From Penicillus capitatus (Eukaryota; Chlorophyta): a DNA stretch of 64,000 nucleotides. The DNA lies in assembly GCA_965649825.1 (NCBI GenBank), contig OZ287718.1, positions 1-64,000 of the forward strand. Direction: 5' to 3'. Both the position numbers and the translations under genes were made by a program. The notes under the pieces were generated by a model. That model was not told the origin of the DNA and did no database searches. It saw nothing but the letters and a program-made list of their open reading frames with translations. Of the stretch, positions 21,502 to 34,402 are shown in pieces. Position 1 is the first letter of the stretch. Each line of letters starts with the position of its first letter.

Positions 21502-24500
21502 GTGCGACGAGATGTTTGTTTGGGGGGCATTAGACGTGGGATCGCCTCCAGGTGCAAAATCCAAGGACGAGCATGTCACCTTCGATCGTCCAGCTTCATA
21601 CCAGCTTCGCCCATTTTCCACTCCCGTCCGGCCGATGATGCTCCACCTCACGTCTCGCTCAGATTGCAGAAAAGACGCAAGAGCTGGGTGATTTCGGCCA
21701 CGATGGTGGTCTTATCGGATCTCGTCGAGGGATCAGATAGATCATCTTCAGCTTTAGGTTCAGTCACAGCCATCGACTGCTTTTCTGGAAGAAGAAATGC
21801 CGCAGCATCCGGAACTCGTGACGGGGCAACTGGAGAATGGACTGCGCTACGTGATGCTTCCCAACAAAACCCCGCCGAATCGTTTTGAAGCGCATCTGGA
21901 AGTTCACGCCGGCAGCGTGGATGAGCTGCCCAATCAACAAGTTACGGTCACTCTCTCCACCGTCTGTCACATCATAAAAGTGTGATGTCTAGGGATTGGC
22001 ACATCTGGTCGAACACGTGACGTTTCTTGGCAGTTCACAACGAGAGTACCTGCTCGGAACCGGATCCAGATCCAATGCCTACACAGATTTTCATCACACG
22101 GTGTTTCATGTCCACTGTCCTCTGGTCAACACAGCCACCAAGAAACCCATGATGCCACAAGTGCGTGATACACCAGCGATCTGAAACGCATGAGAGTGGA
22201 GCGTGGTTTAGGTTTTGGATGCGCTGAAAGACATCGCATTCAATCCTCAGTTTTCGGCATCCAGAATCGAAAAGGAGCGACGCGCTGTGCTGAGTGAAGC
22301 CCAAATGATGAACACGATGGACTACAGAGTCAGTTGTCAGATGCTGAAGTACCTGCATCAGGAGAATGCACTTGGATCGCGTTTTCCAATTGGCAAGACA
22401 GAACAAGTCAAGCAATGGGATCGCGACATGATCAAAGAATTCTGGAAGACGTGGTATTATCCAGCAAACATGACACTGTACGTGGTGGGCGTGCTACCTG
22501 ACGGCGTGGAAGCTACGAAGAAGCTGATCCAGGAGACATTTGGTGATGTGACCGTCAATACAGACCAGTTCACAGAGAACGATGGAAAGGCGAATGCTGC
22601 CGCGGCCAAGAGAATTCGGCAGAGTCTGCGGCCTCCTGTGAAACATATCATGGGGTACGATCTGTTTTCCTTGCAGAAATGTGTGAGATTCGATGCATCT
22701 AGTGTGCCAGAAATGATCAATGGTGGTGTGTTCCCCTGTCCCATCAGTGTTTACCGACATCCATTGCTGCAGCAGTTCACACTGTCCATCTTCTGCAAGC
22801 TACCAACGCGAAAGGTCCAGACCTATGCCGATCTGAAGTACTCGATTATGTTGCGCATCATGACCTCCATCTTCATGCATCGCATGCAAGAAAGGTGTGC
22901 TGTCCCATCAGAGGAAGCTGCTCTGAAGCTACGGTTCTTCTAGGCAAGGCCGTGAAAGTGCGCCCTTTGCCTCTGTCGAGTTCGATGTTTCGGATTCGGC
23001 ACGGGAAGGCTGTTGCGTGGGGACGATCAGTGTCACATCGGAGCCACGGGACTGGAAGATCTCCGTTCAGTTGGCCATTCAGGAAATCCGTCGTCTCCAA
23101 CGTCACGGTGTGCAGCAGGCAGAGCTCAAACGTTATATCAATGCATTCGTTATGGATGCGGAATTGGCCAAAGAGGCTATGGACAGTGTGGAGAGCGTCG
23201 AGAATCTGGAATACCTTATGGAGTTCCTTGCATTGGATCACAGAATCGTGCATCCAGAAACGAACCACGAAGCCGTCAAGAGAATTGCCGAGACCATCAC
23301 GGTGGACGACATGCACAAACTGACACGCAGTGCTCTGACATTTGGGTCTGATTACGGCCGAGAGGATGTCGTTCTCAAAGAGTATGAGGCGTCACAGAGT
23401 ACCTGGGCAGAACCCGGCCCTTCCTTCGCCACTTCCGTCCTGGCGTGCGTGCCCGAATTCGTCGATGCATCTGGACTGTCTTTGGGAGCACACAAACCAC
23501 TGGTCAGGGGACAGAATATGATCACGATCGATCACGTCGAGGTCGACACGTCGACAGAAGATCTACCAGATATGGAAGACGAAGAAGAATTCGAAGTGCC
23601 CGAGAATGCCGTGCGATTCGATATGACAGAGAACGACATCCGAGACGTGCTCATGGATCAAAGTCTGGACGTGGAGGCGCCACCCGAGATCGATGTGCCT
23701 GAGAAGCTCGTGTCGGAGGAACGGCTGCAGCACCTCATGAAAACTCGACAGCCGCGATTCGTCGAACTCGAACGCGGATCCGAAGAAGATCCCACGATTT
23801 TCGTGGATCCCTCATCGGGCGTCGTCTTCCGTCGGCTGTCCAATGGGATACGACTGAATTTCTATCCCACCGACAATGAACGCAAGATCATGATGATCCG
23901 TGTTGTTTTCCCTGGCGGCAGTATGCAGAATGATGTGACAGCAGGGGCATCTGGATTTGGGGCGGCGCAGGTCGGAGTGATGAGTCTTTCTCAGTCCAGT
24001 AGGACGGACCCCTCTATGTACATAGACATCGCTGAAGTTATGTTTAGGTCGATTGGGGGAATGGACGCAGGGACAGACACAGCTCTACTGCATTTCGAAT
24101 CTTGTGGAGAGCGGCGTGGACGCGACAGATGAATTTGTGGTGATCACTATGTCGCTGCCTGTCCTGAACGATGCGCCCGAAGTGGCATTGGAGTTGCTGC
24201 ACCTATCGATGGAGCATCCCAACTGGGACCAAGGAGCCGTCAACCTGGCAAAGCAGAGCATCATCTCCACATTCAGGCACGCACACAGCTGCCCTATAAA
24301 CACAACTTCAAATCTCTCGCATACCTATTCCAGGGCCAATCAGAAGAGTCTAGAGAATGCAAGCGAACTGCGTTTGGCTTCTGCTATGCTGGGAGAGGAC
24401 CATCGCCTGATGGATCCCACGCCTTCTGAAGTGGAGGCGCTGACGGAGGAGGGCATGATGGACATCGTCTTGCAGATGATGAATACGGAGAAAATGGAGG

Positions 24501-25748
24501 TGACGTTTGTTGGAGATTTTGATCTTGAGAGAATGCAGCAAGCTGCATTGAAGTATCTTGGCACTCTGGACAATCCTGTCCGCAAGAGCGATTACTTAGA
24601 GACCGAAAAGCCCATTCAGTTTTGCACAGATGTGGGTGCGGATCGCCACCAGGTGTGGCATCTACAGGATTCCGACGAAAGAGCCGTTGGCTACATCTGT
24701 GGTCCAGCCCCTTCCTTCTGGGGTCCATTTGGCAGCACAAAATGGCCACCCATGAAAGTGGACAAAGTCAGCGTTCTCACTCTTTTTGTCATCGGATCCT
24801 ATCCTATCACTCATACAGGTGGCGCCGCCGGTAGCCGATCCGGAAGGAGCCCAAGTCAATGCGTTGAGTCTAGCTCTGACCAAGTCTGTTCGGAGAGCGC
24901 ATCCGCTCTATCCATCCGTGACGATGGCGTTGCTAAAAGAGGTCATCAATTCGCGTCTGTTCACGACAGTGAGAGATCAGCTGGGTCTCACCTACGATGC
25001 CACCTTCAGACTTGAGCAATTGGAACGTCATCCAACTGCCTGGTTCAAAGTCCAGTTGACGTCTTCGCCAGACAAGATTCACGAAACGATCAAGGCCAGT
25101 GTCGAAGTGCTGCAAGCCATTGCCCGACAGAAGATCACGATGCATGAGCTGCTGAGAGCCAAACGGACATTGCTGACCAAGCACGAGTCCGATCTGCAGA
25201 AGAACGCCCATTGGCTAGACCTGCTGACGCATTTGCAGTGCGATGAGGTGCCTCTGAAGACAGTGGAGGTGCTCCGAGACTACAAACAGATGTTGGTGTC
25301 GGTATCGATCGACGATCTGTATGATGCCTACAATCACATGGACTTTGGCGTCGACAAGATCTACACATGTATTGGCACGAGTGGTAAACAGGCACCTCCT
25401 GCTAGAGAGGCAGCCGATTACTTGCCCAAAACGCAGCCGATCACAAACGGAGCGTCATCAGAAGCTTCAGAACTCGAACCCGGCGCCGTATGGAAATCAT
25501 TCGTGTCGGTAAGATGCATGCAGCGTATCATTGGGATGGTGCAGCAATGCGATGTTGGGGTTGTTAGGGATGGACAAGAGGGACACCCGAGAGACAACAG
25601 TGATGCAACACGTCATTCCTCATGGCTGCTTTTCAGTCATGCATGGTGTTGGCTATGGTGTGGTGTGTTATGTTGTGTAACCATCAACCTTTTTGATTCA
25701 CATTTGAATACAAACAATGTGGCTCATAAACTTCGTAGCGGTTTGTAG
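21502..25748 (+). CDS. stromal-processing-peptidase-like M16 metallopeptidase
   Basis: Large inverzincin-type protease resembling plant stromal processing peptidase, which removes transit peptides from imported plastid precursors. The active-site motif HLVEH (HxxEH) lies in GLAHLVEHVTFLGS, followed by LLGTGSRSNAYTDFHHTVFH and, about 70 residues on, the downstream Glu region KERRAVLSEAQMMN. Both M16 halves are present, and the second contains SRLFTTVRDQLGLTYD. Supported introns: about 21706-21754, 21941-21992, 22161-22211, 22895-22943, 23999-24047, a GC-AG intron about 24274-24330, and 24767-24818. A 93-nt in-frame segment at about 22656-22748 may also be an intron. The 5' start is unresolved: the first exon frame is open back to 21502 with no ATG, so an upstream exon or the ATG at 21702 may be used. 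The 3' end is 25748 unless a splice donor at about 25510 is used. Confidence 0.85.
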
Positions 25749-26082
25749 TAGGTACGCATAATTCTTCATCGATAGGCGAAGTATGGAGTCGTTAGGGGCA
25801 GGATCAAAGAATAAGAGCAGGGCGCCAGCAATGGGTCAGCGATAGACGTTTCGTGAATCCGGCGCCGTCATTTATTGTTGAATGGTGCTCTCTTGAAAAG
25901 AAGACATCGTCCTTGTTGGCAGAATAGAGTGATATCCTCACACTTTGACGTTCCAGCTTTTATGAGCCATGCATGTGTTTGGCTCTTCTCGATCTCTATT
26001 TCTAATCCCACCACAGCTCCCAAAATATCATGTTGAATTTGGAGGTATACAACAGAACTACAGCAGGTACACGTATCATACT
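25749..26082. other. short convergent intergenic region
   Basis: Lies between the 3' ends of the peptidase gene (plus) and the DHAR-like gene (minus). No ORF or repeat was recognised. Confidence 0.5.
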
Positions 26083-27137
26083 CTATAGGGATGATGAATT
26101 TCTTCCCGGAACGTCCAGTAACAGATGCTGCTTCCAGCTGTGTATCACTTCTGCTTCGCTGCAAGCTGTTTTTCGAAAAGAAGGGCGTTGCATAGCTTCC
26201 TCCAGGTATGCTATGACCTTGGGATAGCTCTCGGGAATGTGCCATTTTCGAAAGTGCCGAAGAGCTATGCGCATTCTGTACAGGCGTGGCAGTAGAGCAG
26301 TATCTGCGGAACTGAAGCAAGATCCACCAAAAAAGGGACCTCCGTCCAGTTCAAGATACTGGTTCATGCTTTCCAGTTCGTTTTCCAGCCTCTCAAGCAG
26401 ATCTTCCTCGCGAGATGTGTCTCTATTCAGTAGATAACGCCGAAATGCACCGTAGATGCCTCCTCCAGCCGACATCCCTACACATCCAACATCTCTCCTG
26501 CACATTGCTCGGTGATGGGATGCCTTCTTCATCGACAGGCAATCGTGGCTGAGGATACTTCTCCTCAATGAAGTCCGCAATTTTGCCAGATTCTGTTACA
26601 TAGGTATTGCCATCTTGAACGAGCGGCAGATGACCAGTAGGAAAGGCTTTCAGCAGCCATTCTGGTTTGTGCCTGGGATCAATGAGCTCCAGCGTGTAAG
26701 GAACTTCTTTCTCCTCCAAAATCAACAGAACTCGATGGCAATATGCACAATCCTTAAAGACCTACCCAGTCATGCATGCATCTCTATCCATCCATTATGT
26801 CTGCGAGAAGATGGATTACCTTTGTCTCTGGATTTCCTTTGACATACACAACAAACCTATCGTCCTCTTCTTTCTCATCATCATTTTTTTCTTCTTCTCC
26901 GATTTCTGCATTGAGTACAACATGTCCTTCTTCTTGATTCGGTATAGACGCCGCCATTTCGGAGCTGTTATCGTCGTCAGAGGTCGCACTCGAGCGTTCA
27001 TCCGAATCAACAGAAGTCATGCCGGAATCTGCAGATCTCGGGGGAGGCTCAGTTGGATGGAGTGGTGGACTTTCGCAACTCAAGACAACACTCGCGGCTG
27101 TTTGTAGAGAAACAACGCTACTTCCACAACACGACAT
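26083..27137 (-). CDS. dehydroascorbate-reductase-like GST-fold protein
   Basis: The first exon starts at ATG 27137 and encodes about 90 residues of Ser/acidic low-complexity sequence. It then continues across an intron (about 26761-26820) into a thioredoxin-fold GST domain: VFKDCAYCHRVLL with a CxxC-like active site, ILEEKEVPYTLELID, the cis-Pro region GHLPLV and a TESGKIADFIEEKYP segment. A further junction near 26450-26500, not fully resolved, joins the all-helical C-terminal domain (GGGIYGAFRRYLL, FSSADTALLPRLY, KWHIPESYPKV). The order and wording match plant DHAR, which recycles ascorbate with glutathione. The plant motif CPFS is CAYC here. The stop is at 26083. The role in antioxidant defence is inferred from family. 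Other GST-like functions remain possible. Confidence 0.82.
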
Positions 27138-27568
27138 CTATGATATGTAGCAACCTTTAAAGAGGCCAAGAATACGGTCGTCTGTGAATGAATGGTGCAG
27201 CGACGCGGTCTCTAACCGCCATATCGACCGACCACTGTTGCTTCGACCCGACTTCGACATCGTCGACGTCTATCCGACATCAACAACACTCAGCTGAAGA
27301 AACGAACGTCACTCTGACCTCGGCAACGCGTATAGCAGACGGACAGGACAGACACGTCCACACATGTCCATAGACATCTCTCGACGTCCAACAACCCACA
27401 ATACCCCCGTGAACACGTAGCTAGGCGGTTCGTATGAAGGTCGTCGATATCGCGATATGCACTTTTCTGGCAACAACCGAAACAGAGATCGTATGGAGAG
27501 CAGTTCGTCGACAGGGGAGGGAGGGAGGTATTGGATAGAGGAGTGGTTATCTATATGTCGTTTCTTGT

Positions 27569-28167
27569 TTAGCTGTTTAACAATGTATGGCGATTGCTGC
27601 CGTGCCAACTGGCATCCATGATGTCCAATACATCTCTCCAGGCAACGGAAGACCCCGTGCGCAACAGCACCGTCTCTCCATGGGACGCAGCGACTGAACT
27701 GCCGTTTTCGTCCAGATCACTTAGAGGTGCGCTGTTCTGCGACACAGAGACAGACGGTGTGAGAAATCCTCGTCTGACCGTCGTGACGACGCGGTACTGA
27801 CCAGAATCGCCGTCGAAGCGACGGTGTCGGATGACGCGGAACGCACTCTCGGTCGCCGTGTGGCCCGACATCGGCACTCGGCACTCCTCTGCCACGCGCT
27901 GAATAAGGCATCCACATCTGGCGTCGCTTCCGGCGTCGTCACCGTCCTCTCTTCTATCATTGCTTCAAATCGCTGGCCTCGTCGACGAGATGCCGAGAGA
28001 AAGGTGATGAGACGGTCAGCGTGCTCCATGACGTGCCCTGTCGCATAAGATGGCTGGTCGTCGTCGTTTTCGGAATCTGAGGCGTCGCGTCGTGTCGAAT
28101 GCGCCCTCCATGTTCGGAACAAAGCCGCCGTTGTCTGCTGTCGTCGCACACGTCTTGTCGATACCAT
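27569..28167 (-). CDS. small basic protein of unknown function
   Basis: Two exons joined by a 44-nt GT-AG intron at 27899-27942. The ATG at 28167 opens a basic N-terminus (MVSTRRVRRQQ). Next come an acidic patch, a helical region (HVMEHADRLITFL) and a Ser-rich C-terminal part ending at 27569. Without the intron, the frame continues into Arg-rich sequence of much poorer composition. No domain was recognised. About 184 residues. Function unknown. Confidence 0.55.
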
Positions 28168-28753
28168 GATCGTTCAGGCAACCTTCGGTCCACGCATCAA
28201 TCGAGCTGTCATGTCAACGCGTCTCTGATCGTCCCACGGCATCGAACCGTGACGCACGACGGACTTCTCCTCTCCTAAGGCGTCCCATCTCAGCAGCGAT
28301 CGAGCAGTCGAGGATCGATCGCGCGTTGACCGATCGACGTCGGCAAACAAAATCCCATCACACATTTATATCGGACACGGTTTTGCAAAACAAAGGAGTC
28401 CATCTGTTTCATTCGTTGATCAAAAAGAACGAGTTTTTCGCTTTAGTAGGCATCATCCTGATCGATACGTGGACGTTTCGTTTTCCACTTATATGTGTGA
28501 CGCATTTTTTGAATCCCGTCGCCGAAGGTCTCACAAACGTTTCCAGACATCGCTCACGGAGAGGAAACCAATCATCCTTCTGTACACAGTTTACGTCCAG
28601 GCAGGCAGGCAGTACACAAGAAGCAATCATTCTGAGATCATGCATCCTTCCACACCCATTCGTCGAATCGCTCGCTCGATGATCATTCCTGTCGATCTAT
28701 TCTCAGATCTTGAAGTTCGTGCGTCATCATAGATCGGATATCTATCGCACCGT
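28168..28753. other. intergenic, no confident gene
   Basis: No open frame with coding character was seen. The region separates two minus-strand genes and should contain the promoter of the downstream one. Confidence 0.5.
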
Positions 28754-30139
28754 TCAGTGATCTTGTTCATTCTGCGGTCCAGTAAAGGCGGCCTTCGATG
28801 CGTTTGACGACGGCTGTGTTCTGGAAGATGACACATCGCTCGATGATTGCTCTGCCGACGGTCGGCTCTGTCCCAAGGTAAAGGTCGGCTCGCTCTGTTC
28901 CGGATTCGATCCTGAAGGCTGTGCATCCGTCCTGGCTGGCGGCAACGCTTCGGAAATATTTTCCGTGCTGATGCTTTGTCGTTGGGGAGAGGGTGCACTT
29001 CCGGCATAGAAATTGATGATCATGTTTTCGACGTGCTCAAAACACATGGTCGGAAGGTGATCCATTCCCGGAAAGTTCTGCAGGTGTTGTCCAAGAGAGG
29101 CCTGGGCTGTTAGCCCCGGAGCCGGAAACGTACGGCTCGTGCCCTGTGTCGTCGCAAAGGGATGCCCTCCGCCAAACGTAAAACCAGAAGCGCTGTTAGA
29201 CGCAAAGCCAGAGGTGTAAACAGGAGGAGCAGCCGGCGGAAATGCGGCGTCGACACTGTTGAACAACGCCGGCGACTGAGAGGACTCTCCCAGAACTGGG
29301 ATCGTTGGACGGTATCCCGTACCACACCTGTCCCCTTTCTTGTAATCTGCTGCGCGTAGCATCTCCGGTTGCGAGTCCACAAAAGCACTCGTCGCTGAGA
29401 TGTGCATCACGTAGCTGTGGTTATCTCTGGATTCGCGAACGGGTTCCATGCGACGATGTCTGGTGCCACGATTGAGATCGAAACTGGAAAAGATCCCTGA
29501 CGGTGTCGGCGCGGACGACAGCGTCGATACGGGAAACAACATCGATGACGATGAGGCACCGAACGTCACGTTCCCATTCCTTGACGTCGAGTTCTGCAAC
29601 CATACATTCCGTAAACAACAGCAAGGATATGCAACGAGAGTGCCACGTACGTGACTAGGCGAAAAGGTCGTGCCACCGAAGCCACTGAAGCCATTGAAGA
29701 GTGAAATGGAGGCATTGGGCGAACGCATCGATGACTGACAGAAGCGGAAGGTGAATTGGCTGCGCATACAGAGTACCGAGACATTACCCAGGACGGAAAG
29801 GCGTCAGAGGTGACTCCGAGGAACGATGATCCGGTGGAGGCGTTAGAGGTCACTCCGACGAACGAGGATCCGGTGGAGGCGTTAGAGGCAAAAGAGGACA
29901 CGTCAAACAACGAGGATCCACTGGAAGCAAAGCCAGAGAAACTCGCCGAGGACTGTCGACCACAGGCGTTTGCCAGTAAGGAGGACGACGTCGGAACAGT
30001 CGACTTACCGAAGAAGAAGACGTGGCAGGTGTTGGTGGCGGTGGTGGATCTTCTGCAAAGCACACGACGTTACGAGAGTGCTGGTGCATCCATAGAGTCG
30101 GGCGTTACTTTTGGCATCTGCGTTGTTTTCGGGCTCCAT
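28754..30139 (-). CDS. FG-repeat nucleoporin-like protein
   Basis: Several exons from the ATG at 30139 (MEPENNADAK) to a stop at 28754. Introns include about 30050-30105, about 29950-30005, about 29760-29812, about 29595-29660 and about 29470-29520. The protein is rich in Ser, Phe, Gly, Ala and Thr, with scattered FG-type motifs (GFGGTTFSP, VTFGASSSS, GFTFGGGHPF). It has a direct repeat of about 13 residues (ASTGSSFxGVTS) matched by an imperfect 39-bp DNA repeat around 29805-29890. Such composition is typical of FG nucleoporins, whose disordered repeats form the permeability barrier of the nuclear pore. The C-terminal part (HLQNFPGMDHLPTM) is less repetitive and unassigned. Exon edges are approximate. 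Some other disordered protein is possible. Confidence 0.65.
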
Positions 30140-30377
30140 GGTTTAACGGAATGTATTCGCTCACGACACGATACGACACAGGATTCGCTTAAAGATGCGA
30201 TCATTACAGAGCGATAGACACATCCATCATGCAAACCCCTTTATTCGAGAGCACGGCCGATTTCGCCGTCTTGACAGAGACCATGTGTCCACGGACGAGC
30301 TTGAACTTGAGCATCGTACGATTTCTGATCTATGGTCCAAATATAGAGCGGTAGCTGAGTAATGGTGTCTGTCTTCT

Positions 30378-33300
30378 TCAGTTGCCCAGATTTTCATCCA
30401 TTTCCGATGCGAAAGTGACGGACCTTGTCATCTCGAAGGCATGGTCTCGAAAGGGAAAGTGCGAATTCGAAGAGGACGGCAGAAGTCTAGGAGGTGTCGT
30501 CGAGCACCGGGCGATCGGAGATTCCGGCGAGATGGCTTCCAATCGAACAAATCCTCCGTTCCGTGCCGATCGTGTGAAGCTCTCTTCTGTCGATCGAGGC
30601 GGCCGTCCTTTGGAATAGCGTGCTCGGAGACGCGAAAGGCCGATGCTGATCTTCGATACCGTCTTCAGTTTTCCGACGGCAGCAGAATGATGGAAAGGAT
30701 GCGATCCGCTGTGGAGTGTGTGTAGAATATCTTTCTTCCTTTTGGACAGGATACCACCGGCGGCTTTGCGATCTTCGAGTCCAGGATCTGGGCCGCCGTT
30801 TCGGATGCGTGCCTCCAGCATGTCTGCCGCTTCATCGTTTCCGGCAGCTCGATACATCTCGGAGATGAAGGCCACAAAGAATTGGCGATCGTCGGAGGGG
30901 GCAATGGCAAGCCACTGTGCCATGGGAGCATAGTCTCGCCAGTTGAGGATCTCCATCAACGGCAACGGCGCCACTTTGTTGCTCAGGTAGAAATTCCGGT
31001 ACAGATTTGTGGCAAAGTCATTGAATTTGTCACGAGTGGCATCATTCGCCACGGCAAGAAAATCAACCAACTCTGGAAAACGATCGACGAGCTTTCTCCA
31101 GAACTTAGCGATGGGATCCATCGACAGGTAAGACGTCTCGGACTGATCCGACATATAATCCTTGAGCATGTTCGTCAGTCGATCCCACTTCTGAATAAGG
31201 GTCGGGTCGTTTCGGATGCTCTCATACACAAACCGAGGATTAAATGTATCCAGAAGCTCATAGCTGATATTGTTATCTGTGAACTTGAGTGAACTGCTGA
31301 TGGATTTCAGTGCGGTGGGGCTTGTCATGAGACTGAAGAAACTGTTCATGGGCCCAAAAGACTTGTTGGCGAATTTGTGATGCTCCTTCTGGAGAAAACG
31401 AATGTGATACTTCTTCAAGACCTCCATCAAGAAGATCGTCGCAAAGACGATCGTGAGCACGATCATTGTGGCGATGACACTCCACTCGAGAATCTCACGA
31501 TCGGCCTCAGGGAGGTTCTCGCTGTAGAACATCAGTCCACTAAACGCTTCGCACATAAGGGCCACCAGCAAGAAACTGAAGAGCACATCGAGGTACGTAT
31601 CTACGTAGGGGGCCGTATAGACGTGAATCATGAGCGAGATGATGGCCAGCAGTGCCAGGGTACCGACTTGGAATGCTGGATTGTTCATGTACACAAGCAC
31701 CAATACAAAGAAGAGCTTCCGCGCCATCACGATGGCAGGAGTGAAGGAGTAATCCAGCTCATACTTCTCATAGATGAATCCATAGCGTCTCAGATTCCTT
31801 GGACTGGAGAATGCCGATCGACAACTGAGATCGTAGAGCTTCCACGACATGTAAGCGGGATAGCCAACGACGTAGAAGATGATTCCGAGAACGGATAGGA
31901 CGACCAGAGCGTCATGATCTGAGTTCTTGCTGCATTCGACACCGGGATCGACTCGGAGGACATGGGCACCAGCGATATCCTCGCACTTGAAGACATCGAA
32001 ACAGTATTTGGCAATCGTGACATACATGATATCGACCGACGCCAGGAAAGTCGCCATCGTGGCATCCCACTTGCGCACCAGATGCTCTTCGTTCTTAGGC
32101 ACGTCGACAAAGATGGAGAGGATTTCGCGGCGGCGGCTGTCGATCTGAAGCACTCCGTTTTTGACGAGAATATACGCGATGGAGGAATTGAAGTATCCAC
32201 TGGCTGCGAGGAAGGACATAATGAATGGAAGGCAGAGTTGGACGATGAAGTTCTGACGGAATCCCCACTCGAAGAGACAGCTCGGCTCGAGAATGTCCAC
32301 ATCGAAATCCAAAATGTTCGCTGCACCGAAAACTGTCGTCACCTTCCCTGTCCAGTTCAGATTAATATCGCCGATAATGTTGGCCAACTGTGCCCAGGCC
32401 AAGATCATCTCCAAAGAGGCAACACTTCTTGAGACGATGACATTGATCACGTACCAGCCAACCAACAGACTGATGCTCAACAGGACGATGAGTCCCGAAT
32501 TGAAACACTTGTGGCACTTTTGGATGATACTGAAGTAGCCACTCTCACACTCAGAGCACAACCTAAAGGGCACCCAGAAGCACGTGAGGCTAAACGATGG
32601 TCGTGTGGTGTCTAAGGGTACCGTCCGGTGTAGCCAGTGGCACAGGCAAAGTCATCTTCTCCTGTGCAGACGGAGGCGGGATCGCATGGGTATATCTCGC
32701 CTCTGTGCTCAGGATGAGACCAGTAGCCAGGTTTGGGACGTGGGGCAGAGGTGTCCCCTGCACATTCAGCTCCTACGGGACAAGGCTTGCATGCCTCCCC
32801 TGTCACCCCATCGGCATTGTAGTATCCAGCCTTGCAGATACAATCCACGATTCGCGTTCTCCTTCGTTCGATGGTATGTGTCCCCTCTGGACAAGACTGG
32901 CATTTGGACTGAGCCCGTTGGCCATTCCATTCACCAAGTGGACAGCTGTCGCAGTGTGCGGCATTGTATGCGTCAGACCATTCTCCTCGATCACATGGCT
33001 GGCAAGGTTCAAAAGGATCAGCCCCGACAAAGTACCCTTTCTGGCAAATCTCTCTGTAATGGTTCTCGGCTGGAAAGGTCGGCAGTACAGTGGCATACTG
33101 CACAGGCATGACCGGTTCAATGATTCTCGATTTATGACCACTCAGCAAAGTTTTTTCGAAGACTTGTGTCGTCACCGTTTCCAATCCATCATTGCGCCCA
33201 AAGTAGTTAAACTTCACTCGACCGAAAAACGTCTCCATATCCAGATTCCAAAGGGCATGGATGACACGATCGTAGCCTCGCTTGTCTTGTCCGTCATCAC

Positions 33301-34402
33301 ACGAGACAGCCGATGCGTTGTAGAGGAGGACATCAACATCTCCATCTGTCTTGGAGATATCACAGGAACGAAAGGCGTTGCGAATGGCCTGCGTTAGAGT
33401 CACGCCCACAGCCGAAGCAGCTGCGGCGATTTGGGTGGGCAGTTTCTGTTTGAAACGATCCTGGTAAACCTCTGCGTAATCCATCGGCGTTCCAAAAAAA
33501 CTGTCTCTGTATTTCATTTCCTGATGCCATTGAGTGGCACTGTAAAGATGATTGGCACGAAAATGCGGCTTGAAAGAATCCACCCACTCCTGTTGTGTCG
33601 GACCCGTGGTCAAAAAGAAAGACTTAAGCGGATAGCGAATATCATGGAATGCATCCACGAGTTGTTTTCCATCAGTCGGATGGACACAAGCAACAACCAC
33701 ATCCACCGAGTCATTCCTCGATTGCATTGCCACCTCTTTGAAGTAATCAGCCGCCGCGATCTCTGGACGGAACTTGTAGATGAATGTCAGATCATCATAT
33801 TGCCTGAAGCTTTTGGATTCTTCAAAGTATGAAACGGCAGCTTCACATGTGGTTCGAGTCAATATGTCATCTTCGTCATAGATGATGGCCACCGATCCGA
33901 TTCTGCTCAGGAGAATTGCCCGAACAAAATTCTTTGTGTATTCTTTATTCGAGGCCATGATACCAAAGGCCGTTCGGTAAGAATTGTCATAGAAAACGTC
34001 AGGCTCCACGCAACACTGGTAATTCACGATACCTTCCTGATCGGCCAGACGCATTTCTTCTTTGGCATATTTCGTATGAGAACCGCCAAGAAAGTGTATC
34101 CTCTTCTCTTTGATGAGGTCCGACACCAGATTCGTGTGGATGTCTGGGTCATCTGTGTCATCTTGCCACAGCACTGAGTAGCGAAAGTGGAAACCCGGTG
34201 TTCCAGGTTTGCCTTCTAAGTAGAATCCCTGTCCGTCGTTTTCTCGATTCACTTTTTCGAAGTAGAGTTCGTATCCGTTCTTTATTTCGGCTACTTCTTG
34301 TGTGCGACCGTCGGAGTGCAAAACAGCTCCAAAACGAAAAGAGGAATCGCACCAAACCGTTACAACGAATAGGAATGCAAAGACGGCGAAGACAAAACGC
34401 AT
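30378..34402 (-). CDS. receptor-like membrane protein: ligand-binding domain, Cys-rich repeats, transmembrane region
   Basis: Two exons (32622-34402 and 30378-32562) joined by a 59-nt intron, about 1320 residues. A signal peptide at the ATG (MRFVFAVFAFLFV) leads into a type I periplasmic-binding-protein-like (ANF-receptor-like) domain of about 400 residues (for example GSHTKYAKEE, TTGPTQQEW). Cys-rich repeats like those of ephrin-receptor/TNFR-type domains follow (CQPCDRGEWSDAYNAAHCDSC, C-x2-C patterns), and the intron falls in this part. The second exon has multiple hydrophobic helices (LIVLLSISLLVGW, ILGIIFYVVGY, SFLLVALMC), then a long helical and basic cytoplasmic tail. This layout suggests an extracellular sensor at the cell surface. 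Ligand and signalling output are unknown. It differs from classical family C GPCRs in its long C-terminal region. Confidence 0.8.

Noticed and set aside
31377-31898. Plus-strand frames inside the receptor-like gene
   Set aside because: They are antisense shadows of the membrane-domain exon, which has hydrophobic helices and a confirmed junction.
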